Below, one piece after another: positions 33,438 to 40,316 of a stretch of DNA of 43,676 bases. Position numbers and translations under genes: made by a program. Source of the stretch: Clostridiales bacterium (GTDB lineage Bacteria > Bacillota > Clostridia > Christensenellales > Aristaeellaceae); assembly GCA_015056125.1 (NCBI GenBank), contig SVGW01000018.1, positions 1 through 43,676 of the forward strand, written 5' to 3'. The notes below the pieces were generated by a model, which saw nothing but the letters and a program-made list of their open reading frames with translations, did not search any database and was not told the DNA's origin. Numbering within the stretch: the first letter of the stretch is position 1; every line of letters begins with the position of its first letter.

Positions 33438-33647
33438 ATGACCAACGGATGCGGATGTTGCCTCACCAGCAAGGATTTGAACGTCATCGAAGATCAGCTC
33501 ACCCATATCGCCATGAGCTGCCGGGTGGCCGCCAACTATGCCAATCAGTTTCAGAATCCCCAACTGAAAAACATGGCCGCCACCGTGGCTCAGCATCACC
33601 GCCAGCAGTATGAACAGCTTTGCTCGATCCTGAACGGCTGTCAGTAA
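33438..33647 (+). CDS. Small CotF-like spore coat protein
   Basis: 69 residues beginning with a Cys-rich NGCGCCLTSKDLN, then VIEDQLTHIAMSCRVAANYANQ and a PQLKNMAATVAQHHRQQYEQL helix, the pattern of the CotF-like four-helix ferritin-related fold. AAGGAGGG precedes the ATG; the in-frame extension upstream lacks a ribosome site. It is followed after 14 bases by a second CotF-domain gene. The sigma-G-like promoter suggests expression in the forespore. Confidence 0.75.
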   Translation: MTNGCGCCLTSKDLNVIEDQLTHIAMSCRVAANYANQFQNPQLKNMAATVAQHHRQQYEQLCSILNGCQ

Positions 33648-33661
33648 AGGAGGAAAAAGCT

Positions 33662-33979
33662 ATGCAGAATCAGCCCTGGAATCAGCCCCAGAATCAGTTT
33701 CACCCCATTCCTTCCCAGCCCCTGAGCGAGCAGGAGGTAGCCTTTGATCTGCTCTATCAGGAAAAAGCGCTTCTGGTAAACACCGCCTCTCAGGTATTGG
33801 AGGCCGCCAACCCTGATCTGCGCCGGGTGCTCAATGATATGTACACCCAGATCGGCCAGGATCAATTGGAAGTATTCAAGCTGATGCAGCAGAACGGCTG
33901 GTATCAGGTGAAACCTGCCCAGGCTCAGGACGTGCAGACTGCCAAGCAGAAATTCCAGCAGATGAGAAACACGTTGTAA
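33662..33979 (+). CDS. CotF-domain spore coat protein
   Basis: 105 residues. A short Gln/Pro/Asn-rich N terminus leads into LSEQEVAFDLLYQEKALLVNTAS and a second helix pair ending in LMQQNGWYQVKPA, which is the CotF family pattern, as in other Clostridia. AAAGGAGGAAAAAGCT precedes the ATG. It is the second gene of the coat pair. Confidence 0.8.
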   Translation: MQNQPWNQPQNQFHPIPSQPLSEQEVAFDLLYQEKALLVNTASQVLEAANPDLRRVLNDMYTQIGQDQLEVFKLMQQNGWYQVKPAQAQDVQTAKQKFQQMRNTL

Positions 33980-33996
33980 AAAGGACGTAGAATTTG

Positions 33997-34043
33997 CGGG
34001 AGGGAGACTTTTGCGTCAAAAGTCCCCCTCCCGTACCCACCCC
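33997..34043. repeat. Long palindrome followed by GTACCCACCCC
   Basis: CGGGAGGGAGACTTTTG (33997-34013) pairs with CAAAAGTCCCCCTCCCG (34017-34033), one mismatch, three-base loop. It lies in the gap after the coat genes, with the tail GTACCCACCCC that resembles the one at 17493-17504. It looks like a dispersed palindromic unit. Confidence 0.55.
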
Positions 34044-34099
34044 GAAAACCGTATCGGGATCAAGGGTCTTCTATCGCACATGCAATTTCCCCGAATTGA

Positions 34100-34855
34100 T
34101 CAGGCAGCGTTGGCTGCCTTTTTTCTTTTGATATGCCGGGCGAGCAGCCAGATTCCTGCCCCCAGGCACAGTGCCAGAGACAATACCTGGGATACCCGGA
34201 AGGGCCCCCACATCAGGCTATCGGTGCGCAGGCCCTCAATCAAGGAGCGGCCCGCGCCATACCAAGTAAAATACAAAAGCGTCAAATCGCCCCGGGCCTT
34301 CATCCCTTTCCGCATGAACCACAGCACGAAAAAGCCCATCAGATCCCAGATGGATTCATAGAAGAAGGTGGCCATGTGCCATTCTCCCTGCACGAACACC
34401 GCAAAGGGGAAAAACTGCCAGGCCGGATTTTCCACCAGATATCCGTAGGCTTCGCCGTTGATATAATTTCCCCATCGGCCGATGGCCTGGCCCAGAATCA
34501 GCACTGGTGCCACCAGATCGGTAAGCTTGGCAAAGGGAATCTTTCTTCTCCTGGCCAGCAAAAGCAGCGCCAGCGCACCGCCGATCACGCCGCCGTATAT
34601 GGCCAGGCCCCCTTCCCATACATACAAAATGCGGATGGGGTTATTGGCATACATCTCCCATTGAAAGGCCACATAATAGAGCCGGGCTCCGATAATGGCC
34701 GCGGGCACCGCCCACAGGGCCACATCAATGGAAATATCCTTGGGAAGATCCAGCCTTTTTTCTTCCCGGGAGCAAAGAAACACCGCCAGCGCAATCGCCA
34801 GCGTAATCAGCAGCCCATATACCGGGATAAAGCCAAACAGCAGCCTTTCCTGCAT
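34100..34855 (-). CDS. lgt: Prolipoprotein diacylglyceryl transferase
   Basis: 251 residues, seven or so membrane helices. Family motifs: GARLYYV, GGLAIYGGVIGG, and the signature GRWGNYINGEAYG. It attaches diacylglycerol to the lipobox Cys of lipoproteins. The ATG at 34855 is chosen because GGAGGAACCT precedes it; earlier in-frame ATGs lack this. Its stop codon region overlaps a plus-strand terminator. No lspA or lnt nearby. Confidence 0.93.
   Translation of the reverse strand: MQERLLFGFIPVYGLLITLAIALAVFLCSREEKRLDLPKDISIDVALWAVPAAIIGARLYYVAFQWEMYANNPIRILYVWEGGLAIYGGVIGGALALLLLARRRKIPFAKLTDLVAPVLILGQAIGRWGNYINGEAYGYLVENPAWQFFPFAVFVQGEWHMATFFYESIWDLMGFFVLWFMRKGMKARGDLTLLYFTWYGAGRSLIEGLRTDSLMWGPFRVSQVLSLALCLGAGIWLLARHIKRKKAANAA
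34102..34128 (+). terminator. Plus-strand terminator overlapping the lgt 3' end
   Basis: AGGCAGC-gttg-GCTGCCT followed by TTTTTCTTTT, reading on the plus strand. It would end transcripts from the coat genes. The same bases encode the last codons of lgt on the minus strand. Confidence 0.7.
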
Positions 34856-34948
34856 AGGTTCCTCCGAATTCATCCGCCGAATGGAAAGGGCGCGGCGGGG
34901 ATTTCTATCAGGATCACCCATCGCGCCTTTTTCCATGCGAAAAATTCA

Positions 34949-36094
34949 TTATTTCTGGCTATGATATTCCTGATCAATCTTCTGCAGCCAATCCATAATG
35001 GGCAGCTGCTGGGGGCATACGCTTTCACAGTGGCCGCACTGCACGCACTGAGCCGCATCGTGCCCATTTTCAATAAACTTGGCATAGGAGCGGATAAAGC
35101 TGGCAGGACGGTCGAATTTTTTGCTGTCGTTATAGGCGGCAAAAATCTTGGGAATGCGCACCTCCTGGGGGCAGGGAATGCAGTATTCACAGCCCGTGCA
35201 CTTAACCGGCATCCGGGAAAGATAGGCTTCCTTCAAGGACTTCACCAGCGCCTGATCTTTTTCCGTCATGCCGCCCACGGTAAGGGTATCAAAGATGCGC
35301 AGGTTATCCCGGAGCTGCTCTTCATTGCTCATGCCGCTAAGAATGGTGGCCACCTCAGCATAATTCGCCACATAGGCAAAGGCCCATTCCACCGCGCTGC
35401 GCTTTTTCTCATAGGCAGCAATCTTTTCCGCTACATTGGCAGGAGGATTGGCCAAAGCGCCGCCCCGAAGAGGCTCCATAATCACAATGGGAATGCCCAT
35501 TTTGCCCGCCAGCTTCAGCCCTTCTTCCGTTGCCTGCATCTGATCATCCAGATAGTTATACTGAATCTGGGCCAGGCCCCAGCCTTCAAAATCATGGAGG
35601 ATCTTTACGAAGGTTTCCTTATCATCGTGGAAGGAAAAGCCGGTATGCTTAATGCGGCCGTCTTTAAGCGCTTGATGGATAAAATCCTGATAATGGAAGG
35701 ATTGAAGCTTGGCAAAGCTATCCTTATTCAAAGCATGCAGAATATAAAAATCCACATAGGGCACATCCAGCTTTTTCAGCTGCTCATCCAGCACCCGATT
35801 CATATCCTTTTCTTCATTGAGCACCCAGGGAGGGAGCTTGGTGGTCAGCTTCACCTTTTCCCGGTAGCCATCCTTCAGGGCCTGGCCCACCACGATCTCG
35901 CTTTCTCCATTATGATAGCCATAGGCAGTATCCACATAGGTGATGCCGCCATCGATTCCTTCTCGAATCAGCTTGATGGCCGCCGGGCGGTCGATCACTT
36001 CTTTTTCTTCCTCTTTGCGAACCGGCAGGCGCATGCAGCCAAAGCCCAGCCGAGAAACATCAAAGCCGTGATTGCCAAAGGGTACGTATTGCAT
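34949..36094 (-). CDS. Aldo/keto reductase with C-terminal two [4Fe-4S] ferredoxin domain (2)
   Basis: 381 residues, paralogous in layout to the protein at 27449-28627. LGFGCMRLP near 18, DTAYGYHNGESE with the catalytic Asp/Tyr, KLPPW, YILHALNK, and GFSFHDD. The tail has CTGCEYCIPCP and CVQCGHCESVCP. It should be a cytoplasmic oxidoreductase tied to ferredoxin-type electron carriers. The ATG at 36094 follows AGGGAGG; the longer in-frame extension runs through its promoter. Independent transcript with its own promoter; lgt is 93 bases downstream and may be read through. Confidence 0.9.
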   Translation of the reverse strand: MQYVPFGNHGFDVSRLGFGCMRLPVRKEEEKEVIDRPAAIKLIREGIDGGITYVDTAYGYHNGESEIVVGQALKDGYREKVKLTTKLPPWVLNEEKDMNRVLDEQLKKLDVPYVDFYILHALNKDSFAKLQSFHYQDFIHQALKDGRIKHTGFSFHDDKETFVKILHDFEGWGLAQIQYNYLDDQMQATEEGLKLAGKMGIPIVIMEPLRGGALANPPANVAEKIAAYEKKRSAVEWAFAYVANYAEVATILSGMSNEEQLRDNLRIFDTLTVGGMTEKDQALVKSLKEAYLSRMPVKCTGCEYCIPCPQEVRIPKIFAAYNDSKKFDRPASFIRSYAKFIENGHDAAQCVQCGHCESVCPQQLPIMDWLQKIDQEYHSQK

Positions 36095-36168
36095 ATTTTT
36101 TTCCTCCCTTGTTAAGCGATGTTTCGTTTCATGAAACACACAAGATACACAATTTTCCATCATTTTAT

Positions 36169-36197
36169 AGTATATACGATTTGGACGCATTTGTCCA
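36169..36197 (-). promoter_or_regulatory. Promoter with overlapping inverted repeat for the second aldo/keto reductase
   Basis: Minus strand TGGACA (36192-36197), 17 bases, TATACT (36169-36174). The -35 is half of the inverted repeat TGGAC-gcattt-GTCCA (36182-36197), a likely regulator site. Confidence 0.6.
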
Positions 36198-36295
36198 GCC
36201 TGCGCAGAGCAAGGGCTCAAAAGCAAGGGGGCCCGGCACAAGCCCTTGGAGCAGTCCAATTGCGCTGGATGAAAAAAATTTTTCCAGTTGCGTGA

Positions 36296-36326
36296 GGAAT
36301 AACCGGGAAGATACGTCTTATTAGTG
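36296..36326 (+). promoter_or_regulatory. Candidate ECF-type promoter for the sigma gene
   Basis: Just before the sigma gene, CGTCTTATTAG (36313-36323) resembles the -10 of ECF promoters (CGTC). GGAATAACC (36296-36304) could be a -35 element but its spacing is short. Auto-regulation by the ECF factor would be usual. Confidence 0.3.
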
Positions 36327-36348
36327 TAGCGCTGCAAGAGGTGATTGA

Positions 36349-36804
36349 ATGGATAAGGAATTTTTCGTTTCTGAAATGGATAAAAACAGCGGCATGATGT
36401 TTCGGGTGGCGTATACCATCCTTCGCAATCCTGATGATTGCCGGGATGCCATCCAGGAAGCCGCCCTGAAAGCCTGGGCCAAGCGAAAGGGCCTTCGGGA
36501 GGAGAGCCGGTTTATTCCCTGGCTGATGCGGATTTTGGTGAACGAATGCTATTCATTAAGAAGGAAAGCGCCGCTCCATGTGCCCCTGGAACAGATTCCG
36601 GAGCCTGCCCAGCCGCCCCCCGATCCCACCTTGGCCATGGCCCTGCATGCGCTTCCTGAAAAGCTGCGCCTGCCGCTGATGCTTCAGTATGCCGAAGGCA
36701 TGGAATACAAGGAAATTGCCGCCGTTCTTCATCTGCCTCAATCCACCGTCCGCGGAAGGATTCACCGAGCCAAAATGCTTTTAAGAAAGGAGCTGGAGGC
36801 ATGA
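36349..36804 (+). CDS. ECF-family RNA polymerase sigma factor
   Basis: 151 residues. Region 2 has MFRVAYTILRNPDDCRDAIQEAALKAW and region 4 has RLPLMLQYAEGMEYKEIAAVLHLPQSTVRGRIHRAKMLLRKEL, with the usual short linker. AGAGGTGATTGA precedes the ATG. Its stop overlaps the start of the membrane protein that follows, the usual sigma/anti-sigma operon. The regulon is not visible; the candidate promoter upstream suggests it controls itself. Confidence 0.93.
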   Translation: MDKEFFVSEMDKNSGMMFRVAYTILRNPDDCRDAIQEAALKAWAKRKGLREESRFIPWLMRILVNECYSLRRKAPLHVPLEQIPEPAQPPPDPTLAMALHALPEKLRLPLMLQYAEGMEYKEIAAVLHLPQSTVRGRIHRAKMLLRKELEA

Positions 36805-37883
36805 AAAAGCACGCTTTTGAATTTGATTTAAAATCCGCCTTTCCCCCCATGCCGGAAGACTGTAAAAGCTCCCTGATGCATGCCGTCCGCTCTGTAAAGG
36901 AGGAAGAACCCGTGAAAAAAAATGCACTGCGCACCGGGCTCGTTATTGCCCTGATTCTGTTGCTTACCATGGGGGCGGCGCTGGCTGCTTCGCAACTGGG
37001 ATTGATTGATTTGATCAATCAATCAACCAATACTGCGCTGCCTGAATCTGCGCAAAATATCCTGAATGAATCGCTCCAAAAGACCTATGAGGTGGGCCCC
37101 ATCACCCTTACCCTTCAGGAAACCCTGGCTGATGGCCATCTCCTCTATGCCAATACCCTGGCCCACTCAAAAACGCCTGCCGTGCTCACTTCCGATCCTT
37201 CTATGCGCATTGATCCCCATCTTGCCAAGGCGCTGAACGTGGATGAAAAGCTTTCCTATCAGGAAGCGGCCCAGACGGCCAAGGTGCCTATGTATCAGGT
37301 CATCGCCTGGCTGGAAACGGATTGGGATTTTCGAATCGGGGAAGAAATGATGGATGAAATCTATAATGACCAGGGCGATATGCTGCTGATTGATTTGATC
37401 GAAACGGATTCCGCCCTTGTTCCGCCTGTGATCCATGGCACGCTCTCTGCGCTGGTGTATGAATTAGATCCCGCCACCGGCGAGAGGATCGAGGGAAAGA
37501 AATGGCAGATGGAAGATCCCATCGAAATTCCGGTGCAGGGCACGATGGCCAAGAAAGAATATCAAGTAGAAAAAGGCAGCATGATGGACGGCTTCACCTT
37601 GGAAAGCGTTCAGGCAGAGCAGACCTGCGCAGGCGTCTATTTCACCCTGATCTGGCAGGCGGAAGGGGAACTTGATCAGAACCGGCTGCATGCCTTCTAT
37701 AACGCCTTATCGCTTCAAAATACACAGGGCGATCGCTTGCCTGAAGGTGTTAATTTTTCCGGCATGCTAAACAGCGATCAATGGCCCACGTTCATTTACG
37801 GAAATATGCTGGGTATTGATCATTTGCCGGATACTCTGGTAATTCACAATGCCAAAACCAATGAAAAAATCATCCTGAAATAA
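36801..37883 (+). CDS. Single-pass membrane anti-sigma factor, cognate to the ECF sigma
   Basis: 360 residues. A short cytoplasmic N terminus (about 44 residues) is followed by one membrane helix at about 45-64 and a large extracytoplasmic domain. This is the layout of anti-ECF factors (DUF4179-like/RsiV-like). There is no zinc HxxxCxxC motif, so it is not a ZAS-type anti-sigma. The ATG overlaps the sigma stop (ATGA). The outer domain probably senses an envelope signal; what it is cannot be read. Confidence 0.75.
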   Translation: MKKHAFEFDLKSAFPPMPEDCKSSLMHAVRSVKEEEPVKKNALRTGLVIALILLLTMGAALAASQLGLIDLINQSTNTALPESAQNILNESLQKTYEVGPITLTLQETLADGHLLYANTLAHSKTPAVLTSDPSMRIDPHLAKALNVDEKLSYQEAAQTAKVPMYQVIAWLETDWDFRIGEEMMDEIYNDQGDMLLIDLIETDSALVPPVIHGTLSALVYELDPATGERIEGKKWQMEDPIEIPVQGTMAKKEYQVEKGSMMDGFTLESVQAEQTCAGVYFTLIWQAEGELDQNRLHAFYNALSLQNTQGDRLPEGVNFSGMLNSDQWPTFIYGNMLGIDHLPDTLVIHNAKTNEKIILK

Positions 37884-37888
37884 AAAAT

Positions 37889-37919
37889 GGGCCTTGCAGA
37901 TTTGCAAGGCCCTTGCTTT
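37889..37919. terminator. Bidirectional terminator between the anti-sigma and degV genes
   Basis: GGGCCTTGCA-gatt-TGCAAGGCCC, a perfect 10-bp stem, with T-rich sequence after it and A-rich sequence before it, so it can act on both convergent genes. Confidence 0.85.
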
Positions 37920-37923
37920 TATC

Positions 37924-38763
37924 TTATTTGACGCCGCCTTCAAAGCCCACCAGCAGCCCGCCGTCCTCGGCATAGAAGCTGCACAGCGCCCGGGTCTCCT
38001 GAATTTTAATCATAGCGCCGGGGAACTCCCGCATGATCATTTCCTTTAATTTTTCAGCCGCCTTAAAATTCCGGCAATGGTGAATTCGGGCAATGCCGCC
38101 TTCATAGCCGGTTTTGATCATATTCTTTACGATATCAGTCAGCGCACGCTCGGAACCGCGGGATTTATTGGTGATTTCCAGGGTGCCCTGGTTGCTTGCC
38201 TTGCCGATGATGCGAATCCCCAGCACGCCCGCCAGCTTGGCCACCGCGTGGCTCACCCGGCCGTTATTGGCCAAATTGCGCAGGGATTCCAGAGCAAAAA
38301 TCAGATGGGTTTTGCTCTTATATTCATTGATTTTATTGATAATTTCTTTAAAATCCAGCTTCTGGGCGATCAGTTCCTTCAGCTTTTCCATAATCAGCAC
38401 GGCTTCCGGGCCCACGGACAGGGTATCGATTACATGGCCCTGCTTGCCAGGATTCTTCTGCATATATTCATCCACGGCCAGCCTTGCGGCATTATAGCTG
38501 CCGGAAAGGCCGCTGGTGATGGTGACGCAGAAAATATGCTCATAATTCTCAAAGGCTTCCTGCCATTCCTGGCTGTTGGGGCAGGAGGACTTGGATTCGC
38601 CCTTATATTTTTTCAAATCCTCAATCATGCCGCTCACGTCCAATTCGGCACTATCCACATATTCTTTTTCGCTGGTGATAATTTTCAGGGGTACGCTGGC
38701 ATAAGCCATATCTTCCATGGCCAGCAGATCCGAAGAGGAATCCGACACGATCTTATAGCTCAT
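37924..38763 (-). CDS. DegV-family fatty-acid-binding protein
   Basis: 279 residues. KIVSDSSSDLL at the start, ITSGLSGSYNAARLA with the fatty-acid-binding Thr/Ser pair, and a C-terminal lobe with GRVSHAVAKLAGVLGI. DegV (FakB-type) proteins present fatty acids to the FakA kinase for phospholipid synthesis. The ATG at 38763 is chosen because GGTGAGGTTTATT precedes it. Divergent from the DUF1836 regulator gene, with a perfect promoter. Confidence 0.92.
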   Translation of the reverse strand: MSYKIVSDSSSDLLAMEDMAYASVPLKIITSEKEYVDSAELDVSGMIEDLKKYKGESKSSCPNSQEWQEAFENYEHIFCVTITSGLSGSYNAARLAVDEYMQKNPGKQGHVIDTLSVGPEAVLIMEKLKELIAQKLDFKEIINKINEYKSKTHLIFALESLRNLANNGRVSHAVAKLAGVLGIRIIGKASNQGTLEITNKSRGSERALTDIVKNMIKTGYEGGIARIHHCRNFKAAEKLKEMIMREFPGAMIKIQETRALCSFYAEDGGLLVGFEGGVK

Positions 38764-38832
38764 AATAAACCTCACCTAAAAATAAATTAGTTTAAAATAC
38801 CTTTTAATCAGTTTTTGAAAAACCGATACTTT

Positions 38833-38861
38833 ATTATACCAGCATCTTTTTCCCATGTCAA
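38833..38861 (-). promoter_or_regulatory. Consensus promoter of the degV gene
   Basis: On the minus strand TTGACA (38856-38861), 17 bases, TATAAT (38833-38838): a perfect sigma-A promoter, about 63 bases before the ATG, leaving a long A/T-rich leader. Confidence 0.9.
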
Positions 38862-38889
38862 CCGCTTTTCAAAACCTCTTTACCGGATA

Positions 38890-38918
38890 TTGACAATCTC
38901 ATCAAAATGGCATACAAT
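38890..38918 (+). promoter_or_regulatory. Near-consensus promoter of the DUF1836 gene
   Basis: TTGACA (38890-38895), 17 bases, TACAAT (38913-38918). The start site falls about seven bases after the -10, right at the ATG (38926), which implies a leaderless mRNA or start at the next ATG (38938). Confidence 0.85.
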
Positions 38919-38925
38919 AGGCATC

Positions 38926-39447
38926 ATGAAAGAAGCAATGCAGGAGCTGTTTGCCGCCAGAATCCGGGATTTCCGTTTGCCCCGATTTCATGAGCTGCCA
39001 AACGTAGGGCTCTATCTGGAACAGGTGACCAAGTATGTAAACGGAACCCTCGCTCCCCTGGGCTGCCCGGAGCTGACCTCCTCCATGGTGAGCAATTATG
39101 TAAAAAAGGGCGTAATTGCCGCGCCTGTAAAAAAGCAGTACGATGCGGAACAATTGGCTTATCTGATTTTTATCGGTTTGGGCAAAAGCGTGCTTTCCAT
39201 GGAAAATATTGCACTCCTCTTTTCCATGCAAAAGCAAACCTACCCTGCCGAAACAGCTTATAATTATTTCTGCATGGAATTGGAAAATATGCTTTTGCAC
39301 ATTGCCGGCCTGAAAGATACCATCGATCAGGTGGGTGTAACCACCAGCCAGGCCAAAACGCTGCTTCGCAGCGCCATCATCGCCGCCTCCCATATCCTTT
39401 TTATCAGCAATTCTTTCCGGGCAATTCAGGAGAAAACAGACGCCTGA
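38926..39447 (+). CDS. DUF1836 domain protein, probable DNA-binding regulator
   Basis: 173 residues. FRLPRFHELPNVGLYLEQV at about 17, SSMVSNYVKKGVIAAPVKKQY and the LAYLIFIGLGKSVLSMENI helices are the DUF1836 pattern, with a MerR-like winged-helix feel. The family is thought to be regulatory in Firmicutes. There is no ribosome site before the ATG at 38926, and the promoter sits right next to it; AAAGAAG lies before a second ATG at 38938. It is divergent from degV and may control it. Confidence 0.8.
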   Translation: MKEAMQELFAARIRDFRLPRFHELPNVGLYLEQVTKYVNGTLAPLGCPELTSSMVSNYVKKGVIAAPVKKQYDAEQLAYLIFIGLGKSVLSMENIALLFSMQKQTYPAETAYNYFCMELENMLLHIAGLKDTIDQVGVTTSQAKTLLRSAIIAASHILFISNSFRAIQEKTDA

Positions 39448-39464
39448 CCTACCGTATCAAAAAA

Positions 39465-39496
39465 CGGCTTTACCGCATGAGTAAAGCCGCTTTTTT
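39465..39496. terminator. Bidirectional terminator between DUF1836 and purC
   Basis: CGGCTTTAC-cgcatga-GTAAAGCCG, with A run before and T run after. It serves both convergent genes. Confidence 0.85.
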
Positions 39497-39498
39497 GA

Positions 39499-40182
39499 TT
39501 AACGATTGAGGATAAGCTTGGTCAATTCCACAGGATCCACGATCTTGCCATCCTTATACACGCGCATATTGCCGGAGGCGATTTCATCGATGAGGATCAC
39601 TTCATCATTGTTGTAGCCAAATTCAAATTTGATATCCCACAGATCCAGGCCGATGGACTTAAGATCATCCGCCACGATCTTGGTGATTTTCAGGGTCTGC
39701 TCCTTCATGCTTTCAAACATGGCAGGGCTCATTACACCCAAAGCCGCCAGGCCTTCGCCGGTAACCAGGGGATCGCCCTTTTCATCGTTTTTGAAGGTGC
39801 ATTCCACATAGCCGCCCTCCAGCACGGTGCCATCCTTGATATATTCACCGTAGCGGCGGATGAAGCTGCCAGTAGCCACCAGACGGCAGATCACTTCCAG
39901 ACCATGGCCAAATACCTTGCCAGGCAGCACTTCCATGGTGGCTTCTTCCACATTGGCGCTCACATAGTGGGTCTTGATACCGGCCTTCTTCAGCAGTTCA
40001 AAATAATGGATGGAGGTCTGCAGATTGGCCTTGCCAATGCCTTCAATGGTGAGGCCCACAGAATTTTCGCCGGGATCAAATACGCCGTCTTTTCCGGTGC
40101 AATCATCCTTGAACTTGAGCATCACATTGCCATTGTCAAGAGAATAGACATCCTTGGTTTTGCCTTCGTAGATCTTCTTCAT
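39499..40182 (-). CDS. purC: Phosphoribosylaminoimidazole-succinocarboxamide synthase (SAICAR synthetase)
   Basis: 227 residues, usual bacterial length. Opens with [11 protein letters not shown]; later [15 protein letters not shown], and [13 protein letters not shown]. It joins aspartate to CAIR in purine synthesis. AAGGAGTGCTGAATC precedes the ATG. It stands alone, with no other pur genes alongside, and has its own promoter. No purine riboswitch or PurR-box is seen in its 134-base upstream gap. Confidence 0.95.
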   Translation of the reverse strand: MKKIYEGKTKDVYSLDNGNVMLKFKDDCTGKDGVFDPGENSVGLTIEGIGKANLQTSIHYFELLKKAGIKTHYVSANVEEATMEVLPGKVFGHGLEVICRLVATGSFIRRYGEYIKDGTVLEGGYVECTFKNDEKGDPLVTGEGLAALGVMSPAMFESMKEQTLKITKIVADDLKSIGLDLWDIKFEFGYNNDEVILIDEIASGNMRVYKDGKIVDPVELTKLILNR

Positions 40183-40226
40183 GATTCAGCACTCCTTCTT
40201 CTGCGGGCTTCTAAAACCACCGGTTT

Positions 40227-40254
40227 ATTTTATCACAAAATTATTTTTTGTATA
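40227..40254 (-). promoter_or_regulatory. Candidate promoter of purC
   Basis: On the minus strand, TATACA (40249-40254), 16 bases, TAAAAT (40227-40232). Moderate match, right distance to the purC start. Confidence 0.4.
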
Positions 40255-40316
40255 GGCCTTTTTGGCAGAAAAAACCTGTTCCGTACAAATTTTATATTTT
40301 CGTAAAAAAAGTTCGC

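Noticed and set aside
34133-36115. 660-codon open frame on the plus strand opposite lgt and the aldo/keto reductase
   Set aside because: It crosses two well-identified minus-strand genes and has no domain pattern.
40183-40316. Riboswitch ahead of purC
   Set aside because: The gap is AT-rich with a promoter-like pair but none of the conserved pairing of a purine or PRPP riboswitch could be found.
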